From Pseudidiomarina marina (GTDB taxonomy: Bacteria; Pseudomonadota; Gammaproteobacteria; Enterobacterales; Alteromonadaceae): DNA of 64,000 nt. Position 1 is the first letter of the stretch; every line of letters begins with the position of its first letter. A program made the position numbers and the translations under genes. The notes beneath the pieces were generated by a model, which was not told the origin of the DNA, did no database searches, and was given only the letters and a program-made list of their open reading frames with translations. Location of the stretch: positions 682,001-746,000 of the forward strand of contig NZ_PIPZ01000001.1 of NCBI RefSeq assembly GCF_003987045.1, in the 5' to 3' direction. Shown piece by piece: positions 1 to 10,908 of the stretch.

Positions 1-58
1 ATCGACGCATGACCTCCAGTAGGGCCGCAACCCCCTGAAAGTTTTCTGACTGACTCAT
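1..58 (-). CDS. mazG: Start of MazG nucleoside triphosphate pyrophosphohydrolase (partial)
   Basis: Only the first 19 codons lie in the window. The ATG at 58 shares bases with the TGA stop of relA (ATGA overlap), so the two are translationally coupled. The visible N-terminus ends in LLEVMRR, which resembles the start of the MazG fold (LLxIMxRLRDP in E. coli). MazG hydrolyses NTPs and is reported to lower ppGpp, and relA-mazG adjacency is known in enterobacteria. No mazEF toxin pair lies between relA and this gene, unlike E. coli. The call rests on a short stretch plus context. Confidence 0.75.
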   Translation of the reverse strand, partial: MSQSENFQGVAALLEVMRR

Positions 59-2244
59 TGTGTGACCCTTTCCACGTTGTGTATCCCTTTCAACTGTCCA
101 ATTCTATTGAGTAGACGTTGTACATCTTCCGCACCAGCTACAATAATACCAACGGTTACCAGCGCTTGGCGTGTCGCTGTATCCAAGCGTGAATCAAGTT
201 GCGCGACATTGACTTTTTCGTTCGCAAGGACGCTCGTAATATCATGCAACAAGCCTTGACGATCGTCCGCGTCAATGCGGATGTTCACCCGATAGTTGCC
301 GCGTTTCGCTTGGCTCCAACTAACTTCTAATGCACGCTCTGGATGTTGTTCCAATAAATGTTTGAGTTGTTCACAATCCGTTCGATGCACGGAAACACCG
401 CGCCCTTGCGTAACAAATCCTAAAATCGAATCGCCGGGAACCGGTTGGCAGCACTTCGCAAACTGCACCAACAGGTTACCTATTCCTTCAACCGTTACAT
501 CACTTTGTTTACCACTGCGAGTTGCTTTTCCCTTACGCGCGGTTAAGCGTTCGATGCGTTCAGCTGCACTGTCGGTTTCGGGGCGCAATTGGTTGACCAC
601 TTGTTGCAGCCGTACATCACCAGCGCCAATTGCCGCGAGTAAATCATCTAAATGCACCATATTAAAGCGTTCTAATATGCTTTCCGCTTGCGCCAATGGC
701 ACATTATGTTTCGCTAACTCAGCTTCAAGTAACTCTTTGCCTGCTTTGAGGTTTTTATCACGATCAAGCTTTTTAAAATAGGTAACAACTTTGCCGCGTG
801 CTCTCGAGGTTTGTAAATAACCATTCGCAGGGTTTAACCAATCACGGCGTGGTTGAGCATTTTTCTGTGTAAGAATTTCGACTCGCTCGCCATTCTTCAA
901 GTGGTAAGTAAACGGCACAATATGACCATCCACTTTGGCACCAACACAACGGTGCCCCACCTGTGAATGAATGTAATAAGCAAAATCTAACGGCGTCGCA
1001 CCGGCAGGTAAATCAATGACTTCGCCTTTTGGCGTAAAAACATAGACACGGTCTTCAAATACTTGCGAACGTATTTCATCGACAAGGCCTTCATGACCAG
1101 CCATATCATCATGCCAGGCAAGCAATTTACGTAACCAGGCTATCTTTTCTTCGAAGCCTGAACCTTTACCCGCAGCACCGCCCTCTTTGTACATCCAATG
1201 TGCGGCAACACCAAGTTCGGCGTCGTCGTGCATCGCCTGCGTGCGTATCTGAATTTCAACATGTTTATCTTGAGGACCCAATACCACCGTATGAATCGAC
1301 TGATAACCATTGGCTTTGGGGGTGGCGATGTAATCATCAAACTCCGAAGCAATATGACGCCATAAACTGTGCACAACGCCAAGCGCTGCATAACAGTCTT
1401 TCAGCGAGTCGGTGATAATACGTACCGCGCGAATATCGTATAACTGGTCAAAGCTAAGATGCTTTTTCTGCATCTTGCGCCAAATTGAGTAGATGTGTTT
1501 TGGCCGGCCATAAACCGTTGCCTGCACCCCTTCGTCATCTAGCGCTTGTTGTAATGTTTGCAGAAAGTCATTGATATAAATCTCACGGTCAATACGCCGT
1601 TCATGTAGTTGAGCTGCAATGGCTTTATAAGTGGATGGATGTAAATAGCGAAATGCGAGATCTTCAAGTTCCCATTTGAGCTGACCAATACCAAGACGAT
1701 TGGCTAACGGCGCATAAATTTCGTTGCACTCCTTGGCGGCAAGGACACGCGTTTCTTCGTCGAGCGTTTTAACTTCACGTAAAAAACAGATACGTTCAGC
1801 TAGCTTGATTAATACCGCCCGAACGTCGGTAACCATCGCCAGTAGCATGCGCCGCACATTGTCTATTTGTACAAGACTGGGTTTACCGTGTTGAAAGTGT
1901 TGCAGCGCACTGATGGTCTGCATTTGTTGCACTGCTTCAAGTAATACTGGAAGGCTTTTGCCACCCCACGCTAAAGCTTGTTCTAAATCAATGAGTTGGG
2001 ATTCAAAGGCTGGACTATAAAGCGCTGCAATGAGTGATTCTTGATCAAGGTTGAGACCAATTAAAATCTCAACCATCTCTTCGCCTTTCACCAGAAGCTG
2101 TGGCTGCTTCGAGCTTTCACAAATGTGTTTTAGGCGCTCAGCATGTTCACGTAGCTGTGCACAGCGTTCGTCCGAATCTAATTCTGCTAGCCAATCGCCA
2201 TGCTGATGCGGCTTATCAACATGCGTACTACGCACCCAAACCAC
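55..2244 (-). CDS. relA: (p)ppGpp synthetase RelA
   Basis: Ribosome-associated GTP/ATP pyrophosphokinase of the stringent response. From a GTG start at 2244 the protein has 729 residues (E. coli 744). The GTG lies 4 nt after the rlmD stop and 7 nt after a GGGAG ribosome binding site, and it gives the typical start VVWVRSTH; an upstream ATG at 2307 would overlap rlmD more deeply and lacks family support. The N-terminal hydrolase-like domain lacks the HD motif (ALYSPAFE where SpoT has HDxxED), so it should be a synthetase only. The synthetase domain shows EFDDYIATPKANGYQSIHT near residue 300, with the EXDD signature of monofunctional RelA. TGS and C-terminal ACT domains follow. Confidence 0.97.
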   Translation of the reverse strand: MVWVRSTHVDKPHQHGDWLAELDSDERCAQLREHAERLKHICESSKQPQLLVKGEEMVEILIGLNLDQESLIAALYSPAFESQLIDLEQALAWGGKSLPVLLEAVQQMQTISALQHFQHGKPSLVQIDNVRRMLLAMVTDVRAVLIKLAERICFLREVKTLDEETRVLAAKECNEIYAPLANRLGIGQLKWELEDLAFRYLHPSTYKAIAAQLHERRIDREIYINDFLQTLQQALDDEGVQATVYGRPKHIYSIWRKMQKKHLSFDQLYDIRAVRIITDSLKDCYAALGVVHSLWRHIASEFDDYIATPKANGYQSIHTVVLGPQDKHVEIQIRTQAMHDDAELGVAAHWMYKEGGAAGKGSGFEEKIAWLRKLLAWHDDMAGHEGLVDEIRSQVFEDRVYVFTPKGEVIDLPAGATPLDFAYYIHSQVGHRCVGAKVDGHIVPFTYHLKNGERVEILTQKNAQPRRDWLNPANGYLQTSRARGKVVTYFKKLDRDKNLKAGKELLEAELAKHNVPLAQAESILERFNMVHLDDLLAAIGAGDVRLQQVVNQLRPETDSAAERIERLTARKGKATRSGKQSDVTVEGIGNLLVQFAKCCQPVPGDSILGFVTQGRGVSVHRTDCEQLKHLLEQHPERALEVSWSQAKRGNYRVNIRIDADDRQGLLHDITSVLANEKVNVAQLDSRLDTATRQALVTVGIIVAGAEDVQRLLNRIGQLKGIHNVERVTQ

Positions 2245-2248
2245 CGTG

Positions 2249-3556
2249 TTACTCCCGTTCGAATAATGTGATGACCTCAATGTGATGGGTCTGCGGAAAC
2301 ATGTCAACCACTTGCGCTTGTTTTAAGGTATAACCATTATCTTTCAGTACCTTTGCATCGCGAGCAAGGGTATCGGGCGCACAGGAAACATAGACAATTT
2401 TCTGCGGTTGTCGTGTAGCCACTTCTTTAATAGCCTGCGGAGCTCCAGCGCGGGCAGGATCTAACAACACTTTCGTGAATTGCTCTTGGCTCCAGGCTTG
2501 GCGCGACCACGGTTGTTCAAGATCGGTGCAAAATGCCGCAATACTTAATTGAGCATTGTGAGCATTGGCTTTAAGTTGCTCAACCATCGACGCAACGCCT
2601 TCAATCGCCGTAACTTGCGCTCCAGCTAACGCCATCGGTAAACTGAAATTACCACTGCCAGCATACAGCTCTAGAATTTTATCGTTTGGCTGAATATCAA
2701 GCCAAGTTAATGCTTGTTCAACCATTTTTTCACTAAGCTGCCGATGCGCTTGCATGAAATTCGTAGGTGAACAGTTAATACTCGCGCCCACCGTGCGATA
2801 GCTCAATGGATTTGATGCGGTTAACGGTGCTAGCTGTTGTTCTGTGTCGCACCATACAGCTACTTCGTAGTGCGCTGCAAACTGCTGGAGTTGCTTCTGA
2901 TCGCTCTCGTTTGGCCATTCTCGGAGTCGCAACAACACCACGACCTGATGTTCAAATTCAATCAATTCAACATGACCTAGCTGTTTGACTAACTCAAGTT
3001 GAGGGAGCAGAAGTTGTAACGGGGGAATGAGCCTATTTAGGTTCTCAGCTAACACCACGCAAGCATCAATCACGGTTATTCGTTTGCTCTTCGGCGCTCT
3101 AAATCCCATCTTGAATTGCTGGCGTTTGGCGTCATAGTGCACCGCCAACCGTGCTCGTCGACGATAATGCCAATCGTCGCCAGCCAAAGGTTCGAGCCAT
3201 TGCTGCGCTTCAACTTGGCCAAATTTCGCGAGTATTTCTGCCACCACCTGCTGCTTATGCTCACGCTGCGCAGATAACGCTAGGTGTTGCAAATCGCAGC
3301 CCCCGCATTGCTCATAAAAAGCACAAAGCGGCGTCACGCGCTGCTTGCTCGTCGTTTGAACTCGCTCTAGCTGCGCATCATGTTTGCCTTGAACGGTAAT
3401 GGTTACTCGCTCAGTTGGTAATGCCCCAGGCACGAACCGCACACCGGTAGCGGTACGAATAATACCTCGACCTTGGTGATCCAAACCAACAACCTGCTGT
3501 TCGGTTAATCGCTGTGGTTTTGTGGCTCGCGATTGCGGCTTATAAAACTGAGCCAT
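2249..3556 (-). CDS. rlmD: 23S rRNA (uracil-1939-C5)-methyltransferase RlmD
   Basis: AdoMet-dependent methyltransferase acting on 23S rRNA U1939. The 435-residue protein starts MAQFY as in E. coli. It has an N-terminal TRAM-like domain, a cysteine cluster C-x5-C-x2-C ([10 protein letters not shown]) plus a later Cys in VIDACVVL that would hold the [4Fe-4S] cluster, an AdoMet loop [12 protein letters not shown], and the catalytic [11 protein letters not shown] near the C-terminus. It overlaps the end of pdxJ by 17 nt and is followed by relA after 4 nt. The rlmD-relA-mazG order is common in gammaproteobacteria. Confidence 0.96.
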   Translation of the reverse strand: MAQFYKPQSRATKPQRLTEQQVVGLDHQGRGIIRTATGVRFVPGALPTERVTITVQGKHDAQLERVQTTSKQRVTPLCAFYEQCGGCDLQHLALSAQREHKQQVVAEILAKFGQVEAQQWLEPLAGDDWHYRRRARLAVHYDAKRQQFKMGFRAPKSKRITVIDACVVLAENLNRLIPPLQLLLPQLELVKQLGHVELIEFEHQVVVLLRLREWPNESDQKQLQQFAAHYEVAVWCDTEQQLAPLTASNPLSYRTVGASINCSPTNFMQAHRQLSEKMVEQALTWLDIQPNDKILELYAGSGNFSLPMALAGAQVTAIEGVASMVEQLKANAHNAQLSIAAFCTDLEQPWSRQAWSQEQFTKVLLDPARAGAPQAIKEVATRQPQKIVYVSCAPDTLARDAKVLKDNGYTLKQAQVVDMFPQTHHIEVITLFERE

Positions 3557-4304
3557 GTAACCGCGCCTGTTGCATAATCGCTTTCATATCGCGTACTGCT
3601 TGTTCAAGCCCAACTAACACCGCTCGAGCAATAATTGCATGGCCAATATTCAGCTCAACCAACTGTGGAATTGCCGCAATCGGCGCCGTGTTGTGATAAT
3701 GCAAACCATGTCCAGCATTCACTTGTAATCCCGCCGCCTGCGCATATTCTGCAGCATCTCGTAACTGTGCGAGTGCCTGCAACTGTGCTTTCTCAGTAGT
3801 CTGCTCAGCGTAATGGCCGGTGTGTAACTCAATAATCGGAGCGCCTGTAGCAACGGCCGCATCAATTTGACGTTTATCCGCATCAATAAATAAGCTGGTC
3901 GCAATTCCATGCTCGGCAAGTTGCGCTACCGCCTTGGTGATCTTAGCTTGCTGGCCGGCAACATCGAGACCACCTTCAGTGGTTAATTCTTCGCGCTTTT
4001 CTGGCACTAAACAACAAAAAGTCGGCTTGGTACGACAGGCAATCGCTAACATTTCGTCAGTAACTGCCATCTCGAGGTTCATACGGGTCTGCAAAGTTTT
4101 TGCGAGAATCTCAACATCGCGATCGTTAATATGACGGCGATCTTCGCGTAAATGCACGGTAATACCATCCGCACCGGCCTGCTCAGCAATGGCCGCAGCC
4201 GTTACCGGATCGGGATAGCTAACACCACGAGCATTACGAACAGTGGCGACATGGTCAATGTTGACACCTAAGTAAATCGGCGCAATTCCAACGGTTGAAT
4301 TCAT
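3540..4304 (-). CDS. pdxJ: Pyridoxine 5'-phosphate synthase PdxJ
   Basis: Condenses 1-deoxyxylulose 5-phosphate with 3-amino-2-oxopropyl phosphate in the last ring-forming step of DXP-dependent vitamin B6 synthesis. At 254 residues it is slightly longer than E. coli PdxJ because of a few extra N-terminal residues before [16 protein letters not shown]. The conserved blocks [36 protein letters not shown] and VNAGHGL are all present. Its start overlaps the recO stop by 4 nt. In most gammaproteobacteria acpS follows pdxJ; here rlmD follows instead. Confidence 0.97.
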   Translation of the reverse strand: MNSTVGIAPIYLGVNIDHVATVRNARGVSYPDPVTAAAIAEQAGADGITVHLREDRRHINDRDVEILAKTLQTRMNLEMAVTDEMLAIACRTKPTFCCLVPEKREELTTEGGLDVAGQQAKITKAVAQLAEHGIATSLFIDADKRQIDAAVATGAPIIELHTGHYAEQTTEKAQLQALAQLRDAAEYAQAAGLQVNAGHGLHYHNTAPIAAIPQLVELNIGHAIIARAVLVGLEQAVRDMKAIMQQARLHGSVL

Positions 4305-5002
4305 GACAAATCCTTAAATTGAACAAAGAGTTGGCGACTACGCAGCGGTTGGTTTCCTAAATAAGGTTGTAATGCCACTCGCATCAGTCGTTTAAATAAG
4401 TTTAGCAGGCGCTGATCGGTAACTTCAAAATCACCGAGTCGCAGAATATCGGCACCACTCAACACAATGATATCGACCTGATTGCTGGCATGAGTCAGGG
4501 AAAATCCAGCTTCAGGTATAAATTGATACGTCTGAGTTTCGATTATAGGTTGTTCGTGGGTGTCCATGTGCCAATCAAAGCCATGGCCTAAATGACAGAG
4601 TAATTGCCATTCAAAGCGTCGTAATATTGGCTCCACATGACTCACTTGGGTGAGCAACTCCAAGGTATCTTGATAATCTTGAAACAGGCCATCAACCACG
4701 TGGTATGGCGTAGTCAGGCGTTGCACCAGTTCATTGACATAGAAGCCACTATAGAGTGACGTTCCTTTCAAATTCAGGCTGGTATCCAGCGCTTCTGCGG
4801 CAACCAAAGTTTGTAATTCATGTCGGCCGCGCGTACTAATCTGCAATGGCGTAAAAGGCTGCAAGATACTGCGCCAAGCACTTTTCGGTCGTTTCGCACC
4901 CTTTGCAATGGCACGAAAACGACCGTGCTCAGCAGAGAACAATTCAACCAGTAAACTGCTGTCTTGATAGGGCCAGCGATGCAATACAAACGCCGGTTCC
5001 AC
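4301..5002 (-). CDS. recO: DNA repair protein RecO
   Basis: RecFOR-pathway mediator that helps load RecA on SSB-coated DNA and anneals strands. The protein has 233 residues (E. coli 242). The N-terminal OB fold begins [21 protein letters not shown] and continues with [15 protein letters not shown]; a helical C-terminal domain follows. The start is a GTG at 5002, 7 nt downstream of GAGGA and 3 nt after the era stop. It overlaps pdxJ by 4 nt. The era-recO-pdxJ order is classic. Confidence 0.95.
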   Translation of the reverse strand: MEPAFVLHRWPYQDSSLLVELFSAEHGRFRAIAKGAKRPKSAWRSILQPFTPLQISTRGRHELQTLVAAEALDTSLNLKGTSLYSGFYVNELVQRLTTPYHVVDGLFQDYQDTLELLTQVSHVEPILRRFEWQLLCHLGHGFDWHMDTHEQPIIETQTYQFIPEAGFSLTHASNQVDIIVLSGADILRLGDFEVTDQRLLNLFKRLMRVALQPYLGNQPLRSRQLFVQFKDLS

Positions 5003-5005
5003 CGC

Positions 5006-5914
5006 TTAATCCTCGCCGTAACCTAAGCTACGTAAAGCACGCTCATCATCAGCCCAGCCGGATTTCACTTTCACCCACAACTGTAGGTGAACTTTACCGC
5101 CAACCAAAGGCTCAATATCTCGACGTGCCTCAGTACCGATGGTTTTTAATTTACTACCGCCGGCACCAATCACCATGCGTTTTTGGCCGTCACGTTCAAC
5201 GAGTATTAATGCATGGATATGCGTCGTGCCTGATGGCGCTGTTTTGAATTGTTCAATTTCAACGGTCGTGCTGTATGGCAATTCATCTCCGGTAAAGCGC
5301 ATGAGCTTCTCGCGAATAATTTCTGCCACCATAAAGCGTAGCGAGCGATCTGTCACATAGTCCTCAGGAAAGTGATGAACGCCCGGACGTGCATAGTTGT
5401 GCACGATTTGTCGCAAGGCTTCCACTTGCGCGCCGGTTGCCGCTGATAACGGGATGATTTCAGCGAACTGATGCTTTTCGGCAAGCTGCTGTAAATACGG
5501 TAGCAACTCCGTTTTATCTTTAAACAGGTCAATTTTATTAATGACCAAAATAACTGGGCGCTCTGATTTTTTCAGCTTATTGAGAACCATTTCATCGTCG
5601 CTGGCCCACTTGCCCGCTTCAACCACAAATAACACCACTTCGACACCACTCAATGAGCTTGATGCTGCGCGATTCATTAACCGATTAATCGCACGTTTTT
5701 CGTCTTGGTGAAGACCCGGTGTGTCCACATAAACAATTTGGCGCTCGCCTTCGGTTTCGATCCCCAAAATGCGGTGCCGTGTCGTTTGTGGTTTGCTTGA
5801 GGTAATACTAATTTTTTGCCCGAGAATACGATTAAGTAGCGTTGATTTCCCAACATTCGGACGCCCGACAATGGCGACAAACGCTGATTCTGAACTATGT
5901 TGCGGTTCCGTCAT
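5006..5914 (-). CDS. era: GTPase Era
   Basis: Essential GTPase that binds the 3' end of 16S rRNA and assists 30S maturation. The protein has 302 residues (E. coli 301). G1 is [10 protein letters not shown]2 lies around KPQTTRH, G3 is DTPGLH and G4 is NKID. The C-terminal KH domain carries [13 protein letters not shown]. The start overlaps the rnc stop by 4 nt, so RNase III and Era, which act on the same rRNA precursor, are coupled. Confidence 0.98.
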   Translation of the reverse strand: MTEPQHSSESAFVAIVGRPNVGKSTLLNRILGQKISITSSKPQTTRHRILGIETEGERQIVYVDTPGLHQDEKRAINRLMNRAASSSLSGVEVVLFVVEAGKWASDDEMVLNKLKKSERPVILVINKIDLFKDKTELLPYLQQLAEKHQFAEIIPLSAATGAQVEALRQIVHNYARPGVHHFPEDYVTDRSLRFMVAEIIREKLMRFTGDELPYSTTVEIEQFKTAPSGTTHIHALILVERDGQKRMVIGAGGSKLKTIGTEARRDIEPLVGGKVHLQLWVKVKSGWADDERALRSLGYGED

Positions 5915-6606
5915 GAATTATCCTGCTGAATAAGTTGTTCAAGCGCTTCGGTTGCGGCTTGTTGTTCGGCTTTACGGCGACTCGTTCCTGTTCCTAGAAT
6001 CGGCTCTTTTAACCCATCAACTTGACAACTTACGGTAAATTGTTGGTTATGTGCTTGCCCCTGTGTCGCGACAACTTCATAAACAGGAAGCGCGCACTGG
6101 CGCCCCTGCAAATACTCTTGCAATCGCGTTTTCGGGTCTTTATGACTTACACCTGGTTTGATTGCCGCTAATTGTTTCGCATACCAGTTTAGTACAACCT
6201 CGCGGCAAGTGTTCAAATTGCTTTCTAAATACATGGCACCTAGTAAAGCCTCAACCGCATCAGCGAGTATTGATTCGCGACGATGCCCACCGCTCTTCAT
6301 TTCACCTGGGCCAAGCACCAAAAACTTCCCTAAATCGAAACGTTGCGCTAATTTCGCAAGACTACGCCCGCACACTAACGTTGCACGCATGCGGCTTAAA
6401 TCGCCTTCATCAATATCAGGGAATTGTTCAAATAACGCTTCACTAATGATAATGCCTAACACTGAATCGCCGAGAAACTCGAGACGTTCATTGTGTTTAG
6501 CCGCAGCACTACGGTGCGTCAGCGCCTGCGTCAGCGCATCACGATTTTTAAAGGTATAACCAAAAGATTTTTCAAGTTGTTTCAGTGGTGGTTTCGGTAA
6601 ACTCAC
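5911..6606 (-). CDS. rnc: Ribonuclease III
   Basis: Endonuclease for double-stranded RNA that processes rRNA precursors and some mRNAs. The protein has 231 residues (E. coli 226). The signature [13 protein letters not shown] carries the catalytic Glu and Asp, and [14 protein letters not shown] carries the second metal-binding Glu. A dsRNA-binding domain with [12 protein letters not shown] and a final [13 protein letters not shown] helix closes the protein. It starts 3 nt after lepB. Confidence 0.98.
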   Translation of the reverse strand: MSLPKPPLKQLEKSFGYTFKNRDALTQALTHRSAAAKHNERLEFLGDSVLGIIISEALFEQFPDIDEGDLSRMRATLVCGRSLAKLAQRFDLGKFLVLGPGEMKSGGHRRESILADAVEALLGAMYLESNLNTCREVVLNWYAKQLAAIKPGVSHKDPKTRLQEYLQGRQCALPVYEVVATQGQAHNQQFTVSCQVDGLKEPILGTGTSRRKAEQQAATEALEQLIQQDNS

Positions 6607-6609
6607 GCC

Positions 6610-7545
6610 CTACTCCACATTGCCAAGACGATGCCAGCGAACCCCCGAGGGAACCCAATCTGGGAGCCACTCTGGCACCCAAGAATCAGGGCCGCGGTCA
6701 AACTCTAAACTCATCCAAATAAATGTCGCTTTGCCGACTAAATTCTCATACGGAACAAAGCCCCAATAACGACTATCTTCAGAGTTATCACGATTATCAC
6801 CCATCGCAAAATAATGCCCTTCTGGCACTATCCATTCGTCAGCCGCTGTGCCTGCTTGTTGAAAATAGTAAGCGGTGCGAGGCGCTACGGTCGGATCGAT
6901 GAGAATTTCATGTTTCACTTCACCAAGTTGCTCCGAAAAACGTTGCAATGGTGTAGTACGACTGAAATAAACTTCATCTTGCTGTTGTACGTTGCGTTCA
7001 ATTACCTGCAACTGTGGGCATTCAGCCGAGTTATCAACGCAAGCAGGCTCTAAATACAATGTTTTATTACGATAGATGATTCGATCACCTGGCGTTGCCA
7101 CAATACGTTTGATGAAATCAACCTGTGGGTTGACTGGAAATTTGAACACCGCAATATCGCCACGGTTTGGTTTTCCAGTTTCCAGCAATTCAGTGCGAAA
7201 TAGCGGATCACGCACACCATAGCTAAACTTTTGTACCAACACAAAATCGCCAGCCAGCATAGTTGGCATCATCGATGCTGATGGAATTCGAAATGGCTCA
7301 TAGAAAAAAGAACGAACAATTAAAATGATAAACAAAATTGGGAAAACACTTTGTGCAAATTCCGCCACTCGACCTTGCGGCGCAACCCGTTCACGTTCTT
7401 CATCATCCAAAGTTTTGTTCGTCTGCTCTTCTAATTTAGCGATAGTCGCCAAGCGCGCAGGTTTTTTCATTTTAGCATCATAAAGCCAAATCAAACCTGC
7501 AACGATAGTTACTAGCGTCAGCACAATCGAATAAAAGTTAGCCAT
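6610..7545 (-). CDS. lepB: Signal peptidase I LepB
   Basis: Inner-membrane serine peptidase that releases exported proteins from their signal peptides. The protein has 311 residues (E. coli 324). Two N-terminal membrane segments are visible (SIVLTLVTIVAGLIWLY and VFPILFIILIVRSFF), separated by a charged cytoplasmic loop. The catalytic Ser is in RIPSASMMPT and the general-base Lys in DFIKRIVATPGDR. GDNRDNSEDSRYWGFV is the conserved box E. It lies 35 nt after lepA and is co-directional with it. Confidence 0.98.
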   Translation of the reverse strand: MANFYSIVLTLVTIVAGLIWLYDAKMKKPARLATIAKLEEQTNKTLDDEERERVAPQGRVAEFAQSVFPILFIILIVRSFFYEPFRIPSASMMPTMLAGDFVLVQKFSYGVRDPLFRTELLETGKPNRGDIAVFKFPVNPQVDFIKRIVATPGDRIIYRNKTLYLEPACVDNSAECPQLQVIERNVQQQDEVYFSRTTPLQRFSEQLGEVKHEILIDPTVAPRTAYYFQQAGTAADEWIVPEGHYFAMGDNRDNSEDSRYWGFVPYENLVGKATFIWMSLEFDRGPDSWVPEWLPDWVPSGVRWHRLGNVE

Positions 7546-7580
7546 TTAATTTTGATTCCTAGCGCACTAAGCAAATTGCA

Positions 7581-9392
7581 TTACTTGCCAACTTTCAGCA
7601 CAGCAAGAAATGCTTCTTGCGGTACTTCGACGTTACCAAGCTGCTTCATTCGCTTTTTACCTTCTTTTTGTTTTTGTAACAGTTTCTTCTTACGACTTAC
7701 GTCACCACCATAACACTTCGCAGTAACGTTTTTACGCAATTGCTTCACCGTAGAGCGAGCGATAACGTGTGTGCCGATTGTCGCCTGAATTGCGATATCG
7801 AACATTTGTCTTGGAATTAACTCACGCATTTTATCGACCAATTCACGACCACGGCCCTGAGAATTATCGCGGTGTGTAATCATCGCCAAGGCATCCACCT
7901 TGTCGCCGTTAATTAACACATCAACTCGCACCATGTCCGCTTCTTGGAAGCGTTTAAAGTTATAATCAAGCGACGCATAACCGCGACTCGTTGATTTTAA
8001 ACGGTCAAAGAAATCCATGACCACTTCAGCCATTGGCAATTCGTACGTTACTGCGACTTGATTGCCATGATAAGCCATTTTCGTTTGTACACCGCGCTTA
8101 TCAATACACAGTGTAATCACGTTCCCCAGATATTCTTGTGGAACGAGAATATTCGCTTCGACAATAGGCTCGTAAATGGTTTCAATATCATTTACGGCCG
8201 GCAAGTTGGCAGGATTATCCACCTTGTGTTCTTTACCATCTTTGGTGATAACCTTATATACCACCGTCGGTGCAGTAGTAATCAAATCGATATCATATTC
8301 ACGTTCTAGGCGCTCTTGAATAATCTCCATATGCAGCATACCGAGAAAACCCACGCGGAAACCAAAACCAAGCGCTGCGGAGTTCTCTGGTTCATAGAAC
8401 AGTGATGCATCGTTCAAAGAAAGTTTCGCCAACGCATCACGGAAGTTTTCATAATCGTCCGACGAAATTGGGAACATTCCCGCGTAAACCTGCGGCTTTA
8501 CTTTTTTAAAGCCCGGTAATGGTTGCGGAGCCGGTTGTTTCGCCAAAGTCAGGGTATCCCCTACTGGCGCACCGTGAATTTCTTTAATACCAGCAATAAC
8601 AAACCCTACTTCACCACAGCGTAAAATACCGGTCTCTGTTGCTTTGGGTGAGAAAAATCCAACTTTATCAATCTGGTGCGTCTGCCCAGTCGACATGACT
8701 TTCATTTTATCGCCAGCACGTAACACGCCATTTTTAACGCGCACCAAACTCACCACACCTTGGTAATTGTCAAACCAAGAATCGATGATTAACGCTTGTA
8801 ACGGATCGTCAGGATCACCTTGTGGAGGCGGTATTTGCTTAACAATGCGTTCTAAAACTTCATCAATGCCGATACCGGTTTTGGCAGAACACTGCACCGC
8901 GTCAATCGCCTGAATGCCGACAATATCTTCAATCTCTTCAGCAACACGCATTGGATCGGCCTGCGGTAAATCGATTTTGTTCAATACCGGAACTACTTCA
9001 AGGTCCATTTCAATTGCGGTATAGCAGTTGGCCAAGGTTTGTGCCTCAACGCCTTGTGCTGCATCAACCACCAACAAGGCGCCTTCACAACCAGCCAAAC
9101 TACGTGATACTTCGTATGAAAAATCAACGTGCCCCGGTGTATCAATAAAGTTTAGCTGATAAGTCTCGCCGTCGAGTGCGGTGTAGTGCAGGGTTACGCT
9201 CTGCGCTTTAATGGTAATACCACGCTCGCGTTCAAGATCCATTGAATCAAGTACTTGTTCAGCCATTTCACGGTCAGTTAAACCGCCACAGTGCTGAATA
9301 AGACGATCAGAAAGAGTCGACTTACCATGGTCGATGTGCGCAATAATTGAAAAATTGCGAATATTTGCTTGCTTAAACGCCTTCTCTGGCAT
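7581..9392 (-). CDS. lepA: Elongation factor 4 LepA
   Basis: Ribosome-binding GTPase (EF4) affecting initiation and elongation under stress. The protein has 603 residues (E. coli 599) and a few extra N-terminal residues before [19 protein letters not shown] motifs are [17 protein letters not shown] and NKIDLP. The LepA-specific C-terminal region ends with [27 protein letters not shown] ribosome binding site lies 4 nt before the ATG. A 92-nt gap upstream holds a good sigma-70-type promoter, so lepA probably heads the transcript running to mazG. Confidence 0.98.
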   Translation of the reverse strand: MPEKAFKQANIRNFSIIAHIDHGKSTLSDRLIQHCGGLTDREMAEQVLDSMDLERERGITIKAQSVTLHYTALDGETYQLNFIDTPGHVDFSYEVSRSLAGCEGALLVVDAAQGVEAQTLANCYTAIEMDLEVVPVLNKIDLPQADPMRVAEEIEDIVGIQAIDAVQCSAKTGIGIDEVLERIVKQIPPPQGDPDDPLQALIIDSWFDNYQGVVSLVRVKNGVLRAGDKMKVMSTGQTHQIDKVGFFSPKATETGILRCGEVGFVIAGIKEIHGAPVGDTLTLAKQPAPQPLPGFKKVKPQVYAGMFPISSDDYENFRDALAKLSLNDASLFYEPENSAALGFGFRVGFLGMLHMEIIQERLEREYDIDLITTAPTVVYKVITKDGKEHKVDNPANLPAVNDIETIYEPIVEANILVPQEYLGNVITLCIDKRGVQTKMAYHGNQVAVTYELPMAEVVMDFFDRLKSTSRGYASLDYNFKRFQEADMVRVDVLINGDKVDALAMITHRDNSQGRGRELVDKMRELIPRQMFDIAIQATIGTHVIARSTVKQLRKNVTAKCYGGDVSRKKKLLQKQKEGKKRMKQLGNVEVPQEAFLAVLKVGK

Positions 9393-9439
9393 TAATGCCC
9401 CCGCAACAACAAAAAATAAGGAATAAATACTAACCGCTG

Positions 9440-9468
9440 ATCATACTGATTTATGCGGTTCGGGACAA
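9440..9468 (-). promoter_or_regulatory. Likely sigma-70 promoter of the lepA operon
   Basis: On the minus strand TTGTCC and TATGAT are separated by 17 nt, a near-consensus pair, with a predicted start near 9433, about 40 nt before the lepA ATG. It sits in the only sizeable gap between rseC and lepA. Sequence match only. Confidence 0.5.
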
Positions 9469-9484
9469 AGAATTTCGGGTAAAT

Positions 9485-9919
9485 TTAATCGATTTGTTGC
9501 ACGCTCAACAGTTGCGCAACCTGAATGTCACGTTGCTGTAACCAACGCCGCAATAGATAAAAGCTGAATGCAAAACCACTAAAAGCGCTAAGAATCACCC
9601 ATCCCTCTGGCCACGACAATAGTTGCCGCGTTGCAATTGCGATGAGTAATAAGGCTAGAATTGGAAGTAAATATACCATCAGGGAGTAACGTGTAAGTGC
9701 TTGTTCAGGAAGTAATAACTCGACTTGCTGACCGGGAGTAAACTGCCCTTTTGGCCGATGAATGCGAAATTCAGCACGGCGATCAGAGAACGCCTTTGAA
9801 ATAATCCCCGCACCGCAAGTATTCTGCTGTGCACAGCCGTTACAGCCGGTTTTTAATTCGGTAGACACTAATAAAGAATCGCTTTCTACAGCGATCACTT
9901 CGGCAAGCTCTCGAATCAC
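9485..9919 (-). CDS. rseC: SoxR-reducing / sigma-E regulatory protein RseC
   Basis: Inner-membrane protein of the RseC/MucC family. In E. coli RseC modulates sigma-E activity slightly and takes part in SoxR reduction. The protein has 144 residues. The N-terminal part carries the cysteine set C-x2-C-x5-C (CNGCAQQNTC) typical of the family. Two adjacent membrane helices follow (around LMVYLLPILALLLIAIA and GWVILSAFSGFAFSFYLL). It overlaps the end of rseB by 4 nt and is the last gene of rpoE-rseABC. Confidence 0.93.
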   Translation of the reverse strand: MIRELAEVIAVESDSLLVSTELKTGCNGCAQQNTCGAGIISKAFSDRRAEFRIHRPKGQFTPGQQVELLLPEQALTRYSLMVYLLPILALLLIAIATRQLLSWPEGWVILSAFSGFAFSFYLLRRWLQQRDIQVAQLLSVQQID

Positions 9920-10908
9920 TGTTGCGATTCCTGAGTTGATATCGCCATATTCTCGGCTATCCGACGTAGCGTATCAGCCGGCAATTTGCCAACGACGGTC
10001 ACGGCATGCCCATCGACAAAGGTATTAACAAGCGATTCAGGACCTTGATATGCCAAACTCGGTAGTTTTTGAGCGCGTTGGTCAGACACATAGATCGATA
10101 ATTCCGTCAGTCCATCGCTAAACAAAAAATAATCAGTTGGTAACTGGGTATCATACAGCTGACGATGGTGTGAACGACGCAAATCAAAACCAGCAGGTAA
10201 CCAACTCGGGCGCAATGGGAAACGAAGCTCAGCGAGTTGCTGGGTATCATATAACTTAGGCGGCCGCTGAATTGCGCTCACTTCGGTGAGTTGCTCAGGT
10301 ATTTGATCAGAAAAACTAATCGATGTTAATTGTAATTGTTCGAGTACTTCACCTTGTGGGGTCATCATTTGTAGTTTTAAGAGCATCCCTGAATCACGAT
10401 CAACCCATAGGTCATAGTGATAACGGTTGTCATCACGGCTGATTAATCGTAGGTACTGAGCAGGACGCCCTGTCACGCGCATTCCACCACTGGCAATAAC
10501 CTGATAATGCTGATTGATATTCGCAAATGGTTCATAGAACGCAGGTGGTATCAGGCCAATCGTAACATCCGATTGCAGCGTATATGAGCCACCTGCTTGC
10601 GAGTAGTAATAGGTTTGATCACCAACACGTAGCGCACGAGTATCGGCGCCGTTCAGATAAATTAATAATTCGAGGTCGGTCTTGTGATCGTAGTTTCCAT
10701 GAAACCACAGAAGCGGTTGTATTCTCTGACCTTGGCTTTGGACTAGGGTCGCTTCAAAATTAAGGTCACGCAACGAACGAGCCATGCGGTCAAACCAAAT
10801 CTGGCCCATATTGGCGGCGCGTTCTGCATTAACTTCTTGCTGAGCACTCGCGCCGATAGGAGCGATTGCCACAAACCAAAGTGCAATCGCGACGACGTAT
10901 TTAGTCAT
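9916..10908 (-). CDS. rseB: Periplasmic sigma-E regulator RseB
   Basis: Periplasmic protein that binds RseA and shields it from DegS; mis-localised LPS or lipoprotein signals displace it. The 330-residue protein has an export signal (TKYVVAIALWFVAIAPIGASA) and the two-domain MucB/RseB layout: a LolA-like N-terminal domain from about residue 30 and a smaller C-terminal domain from about 220. It overlaps rseA by 8 nt. Confidence 0.95.
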   Translation of the reverse strand: MTKYVVAIALWFVAIAPIGASAQQEVNAERAANMGQIWFDRMARSLRDLNFEATLVQSQGQRIQPLLWFHGNYDHKTDLELLIYLNGADTRALRVGDQTYYYSQAGGSYTLQSDVTIGLIPPAFYEPFANINQHYQVIASGGMRVTGRPAQYLRLISRDDNRYHYDLWVDRDSGMLLKLQMMTPQGEVLEQLQLTSISFSDQIPEQLTEVSAIQRPPKLYDTQQLAELRFPLRPSWLPAGFDLRRSHHRQLYDTQLPTDYFLFSDGLTELSIYVSDQRAQKLPSLAYQGPESLVNTFVDGHAVTVVGKLPADTLRRIAENMAISTQESQQ

